A stretch of DNA of 64,000 bases from Promethearchaeota archaeon. GTDB lineage: Archaea > Asgardarchaeota > Lokiarchaeia > Sigyniarchaeales > SOKP01. The notes beneath the pieces are model-generated. The model was not told the origin of the DNA and ran no database searches. It saw only the letters and a program-made list of their open reading frames with translations. Numbering within the stretch: the stretch's first letter is position 1; every line of letters begins with the position of its first letter. The position numbers and the translations under genes were made by a program. Positions 9,121 through 18,916 of the stretch are shown here, in pieces. Where the stretch lies: assembly GCA_019057865.1 (NCBI GenBank), contig JAHLWP010000022.1, positions 1 through 64,000 on the forward strand, read 5' to 3'.

Positions 9121-9389
9121 TTTAAATCACTTTATTTAATAGTTATAGATCTTATGATTTATCATATTTAAATGTCCTTGATAAATGAACTTTTCTATTA
9201 TTCTCAAGATGATTTTTTTCAATATTGGGTTAAAAGTAAATTCATTCTAAAATATTGGAATTTGAGGATAATTATTTTAGACGTTTATTGTAATTTTAGG
9301 AATAAAATCTATTCTTTTTACTTAAATTTGTCTTAAATCTTATTAAAAGTTATGAAAAGGGATTATTTTACATATAAAGATAATATTAG

Positions 9390-9400
9390 TTTTTATATAG
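9390..9400 (+). promoter_or_regulatory. Putative TATA box for nurA-herA
   Basis: TTTTTATATAG lies about 55 bases before the nurA ATG in a 330-base gene-free stretch (9121-9451). Archaeal TATA boxes sit about 25 bases before transcription starts, giving a short leader. The rest of the gap shows nothing else. Confidence 0.3.
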
Positions 9401-9451
9401 TATGAATCGAAATTTACAAATATGTCTTATTGTTTTAAAAGTTGGTAAATA

Positions 9452-10591
9452 ATGATTGAACTACAAGAAAAAAATCCTTTTAATGAATTACCTGAAGCAT
9501 TAGTAGTAGATATGTTAAGTCAATGTGATATAATTGGTTCAAAGTTATCAAGTTCCTTTCAAAATCTATACAAGATTAAAAATGATGTTAGGAAAAAATT
9601 AAAGGAAGAAGATTTACTCAAAAAAGATAGTGAAATTATGCTTCCTCCAACATATCCTACTTCCTGTGCTGTTGATGGTTCTTTTTCAATTGAGAAATTA
9701 TTATCAACTGATATTGTAGCATCTGCAAGCGTAGCAGTTGAAGGATTAGCACCACCTACAGAAGAAAGGCATTGGCCAAGACCTAGACATTATTCAAAGA
9801 TTTTTGCCATAACACATAATAATTCAACATATAACTTGGCAAGTGCGATAATGATGTGTATGGAATTAAATCTTGCTGTAAAGGCACCTCATAATGTAGT
9901 TTTTTTTGACGGATCTTTTGTAACACCCTTAGTTTATATAAATCTAGCACTTAATACATTAAATGAAGCCGTTAAGGATCTCAATGATGAATTTAAGAGG
10001 AGATTAAAAATTGCGTTAGCTTCTTTTATAAAAATGCTACTTTCTAAAAAATCAGATCAAATCTTTGTCGCTGTCCCTAAATACACAACTATACAATTAA
10101 TTACTCATAAAATACTGAATTTAAACAATAATTATGAAGATCGAGGACTATTATCTTTTGTTCTAAAGCCAGGAGAAGTTGTAGGCCCTATTAATGCTGA
10201 AAAAGGTGCAAGAAGATGGTATATTGAAAATGCCCCCTTGAATTCGGAAGAATTTATTAAAAAAATTGTTCAATATTTAGATAATCTCTACATTTTTTAT
10301 TATCGTCCTTATGACCACATCCCAGCATTAAGATTAGAGGTATCTCCTGGTGTTGCAGATGATAAAAATAGATTATCTGTACTTCTTGAAGCGGTCAAAC
10401 TACAATGTGGAGTTCCAGGATTAATGGAACCTTTTCCATTGTACTTGGCAGACAGGATGGTGAAGCATTTAAGAACAGCGGTTCCTGCAATTAGAAAAAC
10501 CACCACTCAGGAAATGAGTACAAAATGGGACGGGAACTATTCAGATTTGTTTTTTGCTATGCATGGTTATAGAACAGAATGGGGAAAATAA
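9452..10591 (+). CDS. nurA: NurA-domain 5'-3' nuclease
   Basis: A NurA-family protein of 379 residues. The family's first catalytic motif is visible as CAVDGSF, with Asp75. The RNase-H-like core continues with VVFFDGSFVTPLVYIN and a late acidic strand LRLEVSPGV, and the family's C-terminal VxxRxLRxxV-like segment is DRMVKHLRTAVPA. NurA digests 5' strands as part of the HerA-NurA end-resection machine in archaea. Here it is followed nine bases later by a HerA gene, but no Mre11 or Rad50 gene is near. This NurA-HerA pair may therefore serve defence rather than housekeeping recombination, which is an inference from the neighbourhood. Confidence 0.88.
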   Translation: MIELQEKNPFNELPEALVVDMLSQCDIIGSKLSSSFQNLYKIKNDVRKKLKEEDLLKKDSEIMLPPTYPTSCAVDGSFSIEKLLSTDIVASASVAVEGLAPPTEERHWPRPRHYSKIFAITHNNSTYNLASAIMMCMELNLAVKAPHNVVFFDGSFVTPLVYINLALNTLNEAVKDLNDEFKRRLKIALASFIKMLLSKKSDQIFVAVPKYTTIQLITHKILNLNNNYEDRGLLSFVLKPGEVVGPINAEKGARRWYIENAPLNSEEFIKKIVQYLDNLYIFYYRPYDHIPALRLEVSPGVADDKNRLSVLLEAVKLQCGVPGLMEPFPLYLADRMVKHLRTAVPAIRKTTTQEMSTKWDGNYSDLFFAMHGYRTEWGK

Positions 10592-10600
10592 GGTGAGTAT

Positions 10601-12313
10601 ATGACAGATATTAAAGAAGTTTTTGATGAAGCAGAAAATATAGGGGTTATTGGTTCTCCTTCCTCTACTAGTGAATTAAACATTGATGTTTTAGGAACTG
10701 CTGTTATTAGAGGATTAGTAGGCAAATTTAGCTTATTTAATTATATTCAAGATGGTTTGGATCATTATGCTTTAGGGCAAATTACAGAGATAACAATGCA
10801 AAATGTATGGACCCAAGATGCTACTATGAGAGGTATAATTAGACAAAAAGGTCGTGTCGATCCAATCACAGAAAAGCAAGATATCCATACTGCTAAAATG
10901 ATTGTTAGCTCAGTTTTTGCTAAAAATAATAATACTATTGAACCAAGCCTTTTTGGAACCGTTCCTTCAACAGGAACTCCAATAAGGCTATTTGATGAAA
11001 ATATAATGAATGCATTGCTAGTAGATTTCACAGAAGAATTATTTTATTTAGGTAAAACCTATGGAACTAACATTAAATTACCAATGTGGCTAAAACATTT
11101 CGGTTCAGATAAATTTGGAGTTGGGGAAGCATATCATATAGGAATTTTTGGAAAAACAGGCTCTGGTAAATCTGTGTTAGCAAAAATGATGATTACAGGA
11201 TATCTAAGACATAAAAGTATGTCTATTTATATATTAGATCCTCAAGGAGAATTTTCAACTGAGTTCAGTTCGAATAAAGAATTAAGATCAATAGTGGAAA
11301 ATCAATTAAAACGAGATGTAAATATCATTACATTACAAAATATTACTTTTGACTATAATGTAATTCTTCTTAGAAAGTTATTAAGCGCAACTAATTTTTT
11401 TGATAAACTCTCGATCTGGTATAACAATCATAAAGTTAGATTTGTAAATGAATTTGTTTTAATTTTGAAGTCAAAAGGAACATTAGACGACTCTATTACT
11501 CCATGGAATTATTATAAAAGAGTAGCATTCGATAGAATTTGGAAACAAATACCAACAGACCAATTTCTACAAAAAACAATAGGAACTAAAAACCCTAGAG
11601 AAAGAGTAAAAAGTACATGGCAAAATTTAGATCCCGATGAAATGTATGAAATATGGAAGGGAATTACTAGCCTTTTTAGATATAGAGAAAATAGTATTAG
11701 GCTATCTGAGTTATTTAAGATTGTATCAGGTAAAGGAGTATTAGTCATAATCGACTTATCTTCAAGAGAAAAACCAGAAGATATCATATGGAATGATGAT
11801 ATTCAATTAATAGCAATACAACAAATATTAAGCAAAATAAATGATCAAGCTGAAGAAAGCTTCAGAGAAGGCGGAAATTTGAATTCTTTAGTTGTTATTG
11901 ATGAAGCCCATAGATTAGCCCCAAGAGAAAGAACTGATGACGAGGATATTGAATTAATAAAATCAATTTTCATAGACGCTGTTAGAACTACAAGAAAATT
12001 TGGGCTTGGTTGGATGTTCATTAGCCAGACGTTATCAAGTCTACACAGAGAAATATTGAACCAAATTAGAATTTTCATTTTTGGATTTGGGCTGGCTTGG
12101 GGAGTTGAACGACAAGCATTATGGGAAATCATAGGTGGAGCTACAGAAGCATTAAAATTATACCAAAACTTTCGAGATCCTCAAAGCAGCTTTGGAAAAA
12201 GAGAATATCCTTTCATGACTATTGGTCCGATTTCGCCTCTGTCATTTTCCGGTACGCCACTGTTTTTTAATGCTTTAAATTATCCAGATGAATTTATGAA
12301 TCTTAATTTTTAG
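10601..12313 (+). CDS. herA: HerA-family DNA translocase
   Basis: A HerA/FtsK-type hexameric ATPase. The N-terminal beta-barrel (HAS domain) precedes Walker A GKTGSGKS (residues 184-191); Walker B is VVIDEAH near residue 430, followed by an arginine-rich RTTRKFGLG helix and the sensor SQTLSSL. The C-terminal GTPLFFNALNYPDEF tail is characteristic of the family. HerA threads double-stranded DNA into the partner NurA nuclease. ATG follows AAGGTGAGT, a good ribosome binding site, nine bases after nurA, so the two are co-expressed. A detached copy of its last about 20 residues is found at 32353-32418, showing that a second HerA once existed in this region. Confidence 0.92.
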   Translation: MTDIKEVFDEAENIGVIGSPSSTSELNIDVLGTAVIRGLVGKFSLFNYIQDGLDHYALGQITEITMQNVWTQDATMRGIIRQKGRVDPITEKQDIHTAKMIVSSVFAKNNNTIEPSLFGTVPSTGTPIRLFDENIMNALLVDFTEELFYLGKTYGTNIKLPMWLKHFGSDKFGVGEAYHIGIFGKTGSGKSVLAKMMITGYLRHKSMSIYILDPQGEFSTEFSSNKELRSIVENQLKRDVNIITLQNITFDYNVILLRKLLSATNFFDKLSIWYNNHKVRFVNEFVLILKSKGTLDDSITPWNYYKRVAFDRIWKQIPTDQFLQKTIGTKNPRERVKSTWQNLDPDEMYEIWKGITSLFRYRENSIRLSELFKIVSGKGVLVIIDLSSREKPEDIIWNDDIQLIAIQQILSKINDQAEESFREGGNLNSLVVIDEAHRLAPRERTDDEDIELIKSIFIDAVRTTRKFGLGWMFISQTLSSLHREILNQIRIFIFGFGLAWGVERQALWEIIGGATEALKLYQNFRDPQSSFGKREYPFMTIGPISPLSFSGTPLFFNALNYPDEFMNLNF

Positions 12314-12560
12314 TTTTAAAATCTAATATTATAATTATTAACATAAGGGAAAAAAAGGGGTAGAAATAGAAATTCAAATAATAGATCACCCACTAAAAAT
12401 CCAAATAATCCTACTTATAAAGTATCAATAGATAATAGAGCAAATCAATTAAACTCTAATAACTCTATGAATTAAGGAAAAAGTGTATAACAATAATTCT
12501 TAACTTGAATGCTAACTATAAGAATTCTATCTTTAGATTACTGATTAGTAATTTAAATAA

Positions 12561-14438
12561 TTAACTAAGATTTTTAACTTTATCTTCAATTCTACTACTA
12601 ATAACTCTTTTACATTTATCAACAGCCATATTAACGGTAAATAATTCTTGTATTTTAACAAGATAGCTCCTATCTTCTAATGTGGTATATCTGCACAATC
12701 CTGCATTGTTTAATTCTTGAGTTAATTCTCTATATATTGTATTTAAATCAAAAAAAGGCCAATCTACTCCAATATTTTGAAGTGGTGTTTGTAAACCTTT
12801 AAGCTCTTCTTCGATTTTAGCTTTCATTCCTTTATGGGATCTTTTTGTAGCACCGTCTAAATACTGGAAAGTATTTTCTAACAATCGTGAAACTCTATCA
12901 TCGATATCCTCTAAATTAACTTGGGTTACTCCACCAGTTGGAGTCCCTACTGTTGGTGGTATTACTATTGGTTGCCCAATCATCCATTTATTATATAAGA
13001 TTTTAGCATATTTTTTTAAAAAAGTCTCAATATCACCCATTATGTCTTTTCTGAAATCTTCAAGTAGACTAAAAGCTCTATCTTTAACCATTAATATATA
13101 TTGGATTAAATCTCTAGGTAAAAGAATTCTTTGAAGCTCATTACTTACTTCCTCATCAAACCTTCGTAACTCGTAGTCTGTAATTCTCTTATTAATATAG
13201 ATCCAGATCAAAAGAGTCATGTGTTTTTCTGTAAAAGCTTTGAGCTGTCGTTTTTTCCGTCCAGAATTAACACTCCTTTGGGCGGTAATCTCAACGGGCA
13301 TGAACCCAATTTCATTGTCACCAATTTTAAAATCATAATATCCATCTGTTCTGTGACCTTTAATTACTTTTTCTTCATTTTTATAAGATACAATAATATT
13401 ATTTCCATTTTCTTGAATGATAAATGGTCTATTCTTTCTTAGAAGGTATGTTTTCAAAATTCCCTCAAGAGTACTTCCTACTTCACTCTCGTTTCCTAAA
13501 TTTATAGATCCCAATTGATCATCATCCACTCCATCGAATATAATCTCAAACATATTACGAAGCCTTTCTACTAAATCCCCTACCACGGAACTCTGTATAT
13601 CCAGTTTTAAAAAATCTAAATTTTCGATAAAATGGGTTAATAAATTACCCATTAATTCTTTAAACCTATAATGATAATTTCTCAATTTTGTTTTAATATT
13701 TTTATAATTCGATGCCCAAAGAACCGCAAAAAAGTTAACAGCAAATTCCTCAATATCGTTTTCATCAAAGAGAATATCAGCCCTAAGAAAAGGATTAATC
13801 CGTCTTTTGATACGATGTGGAGCATATCGTTCAAAATCTTCGAGAATACGATTACTCAACACTAAAAATATGTAAAAAGGTAACTCTCTATTATAAGCTT
13901 CCTCTGAAGTTCTAATAAGAATATTTCCAAATCGTTCAATAAGTATAACTTTCCTTTCCTCGCTTATTTCAGGAGCGCTAATTAAGTCGATCTCATCTAC
14001 AAAAAAATAAAATTCCCTATTATTATTACATTTACTAAAACAAAGACGTAACTGGTCATTAAAAGCATTGAAACCCTCCTCTGATGGATCAAAGATATGA
14101 TATTCGGAGAGTGCTGAAGGAATTGCTCTTTCATACATTAATTTTAAAAAGTGGGCAATTTGAGATTTTCCCATCCCATATTGCGTTTTTTCACTGAAAA
14201 TTGAGTATATACCTCCAGGATAAAGAGTAACTCTCATCTCTTCTACTTTTTCACTTAAAATTTGCCCAATCTCATAACCCTTTATTAGGAAGTGATTAAC
14301 GTCATCATAAGATGCTATAATAGGACGAGCAAGTGACCATGCTTGTCGAATCTTGATAAAGATATCAGGTTTCTCTGACTGAAACTGTTCCATTGCATTT
14401 ATTGCATCCCTTATATCATTATATCCTACTATTTTCAA
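12561..14438 (-). CDS. P-loop ATPase with BREX-like YGxGKS Walker A
   Basis: A 625-residue ATPase. Walker A is unusual: TQYGMGKSQ with Lys91-Ser92, resembling the YGxGKS form of BrxC/PglY-type and related large defence ATPases. Walker B is FYFFVDEID (D148, E149). A sensor-like SNRI follows at about 198 and an arginine-rich HRIKRRINP near 212. The mid-region GDNEIGFMPVEITAQRS recalls a nuclease-type strand but I cannot confirm a second active site. The C-terminal third is helical. Its start overlaps the end of the upstream gene by four bases, so the two are translationally coupled. It converges with nurA-herA, and I suspect all four form one DNA-handling unit. The exact family is not recognised. 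Confidence 0.6.
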   Translation of the reverse strand: MKIVGYNDIRDAINAMEQFQSEKPDIFIKIRQAWSLARPIIASYDDVNHFLIKGYEIGQILSEKVEEMRVTLYPGGIYSIFSEKTQYGMGKSQIAHFLKLMYERAIPSALSEYHIFDPSEEGFNAFNDQLRLCFSKCNNNREFYFFVDEIDLISAPEISEERKVILIERFGNILIRTSEEAYNRELPFYIFLVLSNRILEDFERYAPHRIKRRINPFLRADILFDENDIEEFAVNFFAVLWASNYKNIKTKLRNYHYRFKELMGNLLTHFIENLDFLKLDIQSSVVGDLVERLRNMFEIIFDGVDDDQLGSINLGNESEVGSTLEGILKTYLLRKNRPFIIQENGNNIIVSYKNEEKVIKGHRTDGYYDFKIGDNEIGFMPVEITAQRSVNSGRKKRQLKAFTEKHMTLLIWIYINKRITDYELRRFDEEVSNELQRILLPRDLIQYILMVKDRAFSLLEDFRKDIMGDIETFLKKYAKILYNKWMIGQPIVIPPTVGTPTGGVTQVNLEDIDDRVSRLLENTFQYLDGATKRSHKGMKAKIEEELKGLQTPLQNIGVDWPFFDLNTIYRELTQELNNAGLCRYTTLEDRSYLVKIQELFTVNMAVDKCKRVISSRIEDKVKNLS

Positions 14439-15157
14439 TCCCCTTTAGGATATAATTTATAATTATCATACAGAGTAATTCTTGCTCTAAGTTCCCCCGT
14501 TTCTCTTACTCTATAAGTCTCTATAGATTTGTATCCATTCACTTCGTCAGGGGGCAAGTTTTTATAATTACGGTCTTGACAAAATTCCTTTGGGATATCA
14601 ACTCCCTTAATCTCAACTTTATCATCAATCCATAATTCTATAAGGTAATCATTTATTAGATGAGCTCTCGGTGAATCCTTAAAATTTTTCTTTACTTTCT
14701 TTATATTCACAAATTCCTTATTTCTGAGAAGATAATTATAGATAAGTTCCTTATCTTGAGCATTTTCCTCTACCATGGTTATAATCTTTATGATGGGGAT
14801 TTGGTCAATAAGAGAAACCTTCAATAGTAAGGAGAGAAGATTTTTTGCTGATGATAAAGAAATTATGTGTTTTTTATTTTCAAATAATTTCATTATCATC
14901 ATTGGATTAAGTGGTTTATTGTCAAGTTGAGACAAATCTTCTTTAGATATAACTTTCAAAAGAATACAGTTTCGAAGTTTATCGATAAAAAAGGCATAAG
15001 ATTCTGCTTTAACAAGTCCTCCGAAGAGAAAATCTCTGAATTTTAAGTAGGACTTAACTGTCTTTTCATTAAGTTTAATATCCTTAGATAATACATTCTG
15101 GAATGCACATAATTTATAGAACTTTTTAAGGTCTACAATGGGAATTATAAATTTCAA
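14435..15157 (-). CDS. Unknown protein coupled to the P-loop ATPase
   Basis: I do not recognise this 240-residue protein. It is mostly helical with many Lys and Leu, and the last 60 residues look beta-rich and more conserved in style (ETYRVRETGELRARITLYDN). There is no membrane segment or cysteine cluster. It is the first gene of a two-gene operon; its stop overlaps the start of the ATPase by four bases (ATGA), so the two products probably work together as ATPase plus adaptor or loader. The ATG sits next to an A-rich leader. Confidence 0.6.
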   Translation of the reverse strand: MKFIIPIVDLKKFYKLCAFQNVLSKDIKLNEKTVKSYLKFRDFLFGGLVKAESYAFFIDKLRNCILLKVISKEDLSQLDNKPLNPMMIMKLFENKKHIISLSSAKNLLSLLLKVSLIDQIPIIKIITMVEENAQDKELIYNYLLRNKEFVNIKKVKKNFKDSPRAHLINDYLIELWIDDKVEIKGVDIPKEFCQDRNYKNLPPDEVNGYKSIETYRVRETGELRARITLYDNYKLYPKGD

Positions 15158-15951
15158 AAAAAAACCCTCTTTATAATATTTAATTAGTACAAGTATAATT
15201 TTTATTCATCATACTTATATAAGTATTTCTTCCTTAAGATAAAACCTAAATATGATAAGTTTTAAAACTAAAAAAATTTTTTTTTAATCTTAATAAAAGA
15301 TTAACTTTTAATGATAGATTAGCTTTTTGAATGAATTCGTTTATTTATTTTTCCATTAGACATTATAATTTATTTAAATAATAATATACTTCGTGAAACG
15401 GTTATATTCTTTAAATATTCATATCAAATATATGATTTAAAAATTCCTCAAATTGGAATTTAATGAAGCTAATTATCAGTTTTTTCTAATTAACCCATAA
15501 AGAGGAATTAGTCGAAAAATAATATCACATATAAAGAAAAAAAAAATAGTTAATGCTAAATTATTTTACAGTATCAAATGAAAACCATCCAATCTTATAA
15601 TCTCCTAATTGAAACTTTCAATAAATATCAAAGATCATTATAATGACTTGAAAAAAGAGCAGAAAAATTAGATGATTTTTTATTATTCAAAATAAAATAT
15701 TTTTTTTATTTTAGACTATACTTTTCTCATAAATAAATAATGAATAATTCATCATTTGTCAATCATTTTTAATAAGTTGTAATTCATATTTAATCTATAG
15801 AGGAAAAATTTTTTTAAATATAGTTGAAATTAAGAAAATAGTATAACAAAAATTAAGTTAAATTAAAAATTAAATAATTAGATAACAATTAAAGTCCATT
15901 TATTTAAAAATAAAATGGTTTTTAGACTTTATAACAGTTTAGATTAGAATT
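15158..15951. other. 794-bp gene-free region
   Basis: Very AT-rich. The only structure I can point to is a copy of the CGTGAAACGGTTAT repeat at 15392-15405 whose flank (to about 15440) matches 31930-31978. The right end of this copy is degenerate (CGAAAAATAAT near 15513). The region separates the convergent NurA-HerA/ATPase block from the deoxyribosyltransferase/AAA+ pair, so it should contain at least two promoters. Confidence 0.4.
15392..15440. repeat. CGTGAAACGGTTAT repeat with shared flank
   Basis: The motif CGTGAAACGGTTAT at 15392-15405 is followed by ATTCTTTAAAT and TCATATCAAATATATGAT. The same word series recurs at 31930-31978 with a few changes, making a dispersed about 48-bp pair. 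Confidence 0.6.
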
Positions 15952-16686
15952 ATGAAGATTTCAGAATATAATTGTGTTATTTCAGGTAGTTTTAATAGAT
16001 TTTTTTCTGAAATGAAAGATTTTTATGAAGACTTGATCTATTATAATTTTCATATCCTCTCTCCAAATGGTTTTGAGATATCTGATGACTCTACTGAGTT
16101 TATTAGAATAAAAGGTGATGTAGGTACGACTATTGGAGAAATTGAAGCACAGCATCTTAAATCTATCAAAAATAGTCAATTTTTAATTGTTTTTAATCCT
16201 AAAAATTATGTTGGAATAAGTACTGCGTTAGAAATCGGATATGCGATTCAAAATAAAAAAGATATTTATTTTTCAAATAATTTTCCAAAGTTCCTTAAAA
16301 ATGAAGTTAAAAATAGCCATCCATTATTTTCATTTAATAATAATATTGAATTATTAATTGAGTTACTTAAGAAGAATCGTTCTAACACTAACTTTACTAG
16401 CCAAAAAGCTAATTTTCCATTCAAAATGGGAAAAATTTTAGTTCTGGACAATTCAATAAAAGAAATCAGTGTTAACTTAGCATTTCACATCGGAAAGTTG
16501 ATTGCTCAACAATCACTAATTTTTTGTACTTCACAACCTAAAGATATTTTACTCAAGGAAGTGCTTAACACAATTTCAGGAAATAAAAAACATGTCTCCT
16601 ATTTAGAAAAATTATATGAAATTTATATTTCAAATCCTATCAATACTTATTCTAAAAATAGCTTTGATATTTTAAATCCTTTATAA
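15952..16686 (+). CDS. Nucleoside 2-deoxyribosyltransferase-fold protein
   Basis: The first 110 residues follow the nucleoside 2-deoxyribosyltransferase (NDT) pattern: the strand CVISGSF, a conserved ILSP segment, then IEAQHLKSIKNSQFLIVFNP and NYVGISTALEIGYA. The GxS-Ax-EIGYA segment carries the family's usual nucleophile Glu. NDT-fold enzymes break N-glycosidic bonds of nucleosides or nucleotides. The C-terminal 120 residues (KMGKILVLDN... onward) are a second, unrecognised domain. The next gene begins 13 bases after the stop behind AAAGGTGA, so the two are co-translated. NDT-like domains are known effectors in anti-phage systems; an effector role here is an inference from the AAA+ partner. 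Confidence 0.72.
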   Translation: MKISEYNCVISGSFNRFFSEMKDFYEDLIYYNFHILSPNGFEISDDSTEFIRIKGDVGTTIGEIEAQHLKSIKNSQFLIVFNPKNYVGISTALEIGYAIQNKKDIYFSNNFPKFLKNEVKNSHPLFSFNNNIELLIELLKKNRSNTNFTSQKANFPFKMGKILVLDNSIKEISVNLAFHIGKLIAQQSLIFCTSQPKDILLKEVLNTISGNKKHVSYLEKLYEIYISNPINTYSKNSFDILNPL

Positions 16687-16699
16687 AGGTGATTAATTA

Positions 16700-18916
16700 A
16701 TAGAAAAAACTCAACCGTTTGATATTAAAAGATATAATGAAATCATCTCTTTAATTGATAAATATTTAAATAAGCACAGACAAATATTCCATTCTTTCTT
16801 TATTAAAACAACTAGCAGTTTTTTTAGACAAGAAAAAAAGGAGCATGTAAATTTAACAAGTACAGCGACTTGTATTCTTTCACTTAAACTTTTAAATACT
16901 CTTGATAATTTTGAAAATTTTAATCAAAATTTACTTCTTGAGAATATTTTTGGAATGGAACAATGGACATCTACCGGACTAGATAATAATAATGGATATA
17001 CATTAAGTTTATTACTCCCTGGTATACGCACTTTGTTAAATGATGAATCTTGGGATAAAAACTTGGAGGAAAATGATAAAGAACGAATATTTGAATGCTT
17101 AGGCATTTTAAGATCTTTACTTAATGAAAAACGTAATAATAAAAATATTTGGGAGATGGGGGGAGTATGCATTAAAGAATATCCTCCAAACTCATTTGTT
17201 ACATACTGGGCTTTAGAAACATTGAAGGTTTTTAATCAATTTGAAGAATTAAATTTCAGAATTACATATAATTGGGCATTATTTACTTTTTATAAGGAAA
17301 TATCAAATTTTAATTCTAAAGCATTAGAAAAATTTGATGTCTTTCAATTAGCATATTCTCTTTTAATATTAAAAAAATTTTTCAAACATACACTTCCCAA
17401 AAGCATTGTTAAGCATGCTTTATATATTATCTTTAAAGTTCAAAATGAAATAGGTCGTTGGGATTTAGGTCACCCATTATTTAATTACCCAGGGGCCGGA
17501 AATGCTTATTGCCATGATTTTGAAATGTTTCGGTCTTTACTTAAAGATTTAAAAGAGGACTATTTTGATTTATTAATTGAATTTCTACCTTCATTATATA
17601 AATCATTGACTTGGATTGTAAATAATTATCAAGAAGTGAATTCTAAAGGTATTTGTGGTTGGAATTCAGGACATTATTATCCATGGCCTTATCCAGAATC
17701 ATGGGCAACTGCGGCTGTTTTAGATTTTCTATTTGAATATAAGCAGATATTACAACAAAATGCTCAAAATAATATTTTGAGAGAATTTAGATATTTTGAT
17801 GAAAATCTAGCAAAAGTTAAAAATTTTGATGAGATGTTAGATTCTGTAGTTAAAGTGGGTAGTAATTATAAATATTTAATTAAAGATATTTTAAAAGAGA
17901 ATTTTAAAGAAACATTCGATAAAGAAAAGCTCGCGAAGGGTATAATTCTATGTGGCCCACCGGGTACAGGAAAAACAACTTTGGCAGGATCAATAGCAAA
18001 AACAATTAATTGGAAATTTATTGAAATTTCTCCGGGATTATTCATTGAAAAAAATTTGTGGAGTGTTGGAGAAAAGACTAGAGAAATATTTGAATGTATT
18101 GAAATATTAGATAAAGTAGTTGTTTTATTTGATGAATTAGATGAACTGGTTAGAAAAAGAGGTTCTAGTACTGAGTTGTTAGGCCGGTTTATGACAACTA
18201 CGATTTTGCCTTATTTTCAGAAATTAGCTCAACAGAAGAAAATTATTTACATTTTAGCAACAAATCATATTCGAGAATTTGATATTGCTATTCAAAGACC
18301 AGGTCGCTTTCAATTAATAATAAATGTAAATCAACCTGCTAGATCTGAACTTATTGAAAAATATAAAGAAATACTATCTGAAAATGGGTGCAGCGATGCT
18401 ATAATTGAAAATTTATTTAATTTCCTTGAATGGGAAATGTTTCAAGAAATTATAGAAGATATTTTTACTCAGGATGATTTGGATGGAATCGACTTTCATT
18501 TTGATGAGAGTATTCAAAATAATCTTGTTGAGGAATTCAAGGAACGAATAAAAACACTTAAATCAGAGAAAATCAATTTATTTGAAGAGGCATTAGAGAA
18601 AAAGAGGAAAAGAGATGGCTATATAAATTTTAAGACTGATGATGAAATAAATGAATATCATAAAAGAATCGATAAAGTTAATGAGATATTCAATAGATTC
18701 ACATATCCAGAAATAGAGCCATTTATTAAAAATTATTTATTAGAAACATTAAAGACAGTAAATATTGATTATGAAGAAGTTAAAAAATCATTTTTCATGA
18801 TTAATAATGAATTAATATTAACAAAAGTTTATAAGGATTCTATTGAAAAGTTTAAAAAAGACCCAGGACTTAAGGAAGAATGCCAATATTGGTTAGCAGA
18901 TAATCGAATATCATAA
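16700..18916 (+). CDS. AAA+ ATPase with helical toroid-like N-terminus, ATA start
   Basis: The residues numbered from the ATA start show three parts. Residues 1-360 are helical with W/G-rich repeats such as GRWDLGHPLF and CGWNSGHYYPWPYPESW, suggesting an alpha/alpha-toroid of the prenyltransferase/squalene-cyclase type. A classical AAA+ module follows: Walker A GPPGTGKTT (419-427), Walker B VVLFDELDEL near 475, sensor ATNH and the arginine finger RPGRF. The C-terminus is coiled and charged. No ATG, GTG or TTG occurs in the first 85 codons, but ATA at 16700 lies seven bases after AAAGGTGA, so I extend the gene from the first ATG (16955). It may sense infection and regulate the deoxyribosyltransferase-like neighbour. 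Confidence 0.8.
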   Translation: MEKTQPFDIKRYNEIISLIDKYLNKHRQIFHSFFIKTTSSFFRQEKKEHVNLTSTATCILSLKLLNTLDNFENFNQNLLLENIFGMEQWTSTGLDNNNGYTLSLLLPGIRTLLNDESWDKNLEENDKERIFECLGILRSLLNEKRNNKNIWEMGGVCIKEYPPNSFVTYWALETLKVFNQFEELNFRITYNWALFTFYKEISNFNSKALEKFDVFQLAYSLLILKKFFKHTLPKSIVKHALYIIFKVQNEIGRWDLGHPLFNYPGAGNAYCHDFEMFRSLLKDLKEDYFDLLIEFLPSLYKSLTWIVNNYQEVNSKGICGWNSGHYYPWPYPESWATAAVLDFLFEYKQILQQNAQNNILREFRYFDENLAKVKNFDEMLDSVVKVGSNYKYLIKDILKENFKETFDKEKLAKGIILCGPPGTGKTTLAGSIAKTINWKFIEISPGLFIEKNLWSVGEKTREIFECIEILDKVVVLFDELDELVRKRGSSTELLGRFMTTTILPYFQKLAQQKKIIYILATNHIREFDIAIQRPGRFQLIINVNQPARSELIEKYKEILSENGCSDAIIENLFNFLEWEMFQEIIEDIFTQDDLDGIDFHFDESIQNNLVEEFKERIKTLKSEKINLFEEALEKKRKRDGYINFKTDDEINEYHKRIDKVNEIFNRFTYPEIEPFIKNYLLETLKTVNIDYEEVKKSFFMINNELILTKVYKDSIEKFKKDPGLKEECQYWLADNRIS

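Noticed and set aside
12314..12560. Asn-rich open frame just after herA
   Set aside because: It has no start codon and low-complexity composition; I treat it as intergenic.
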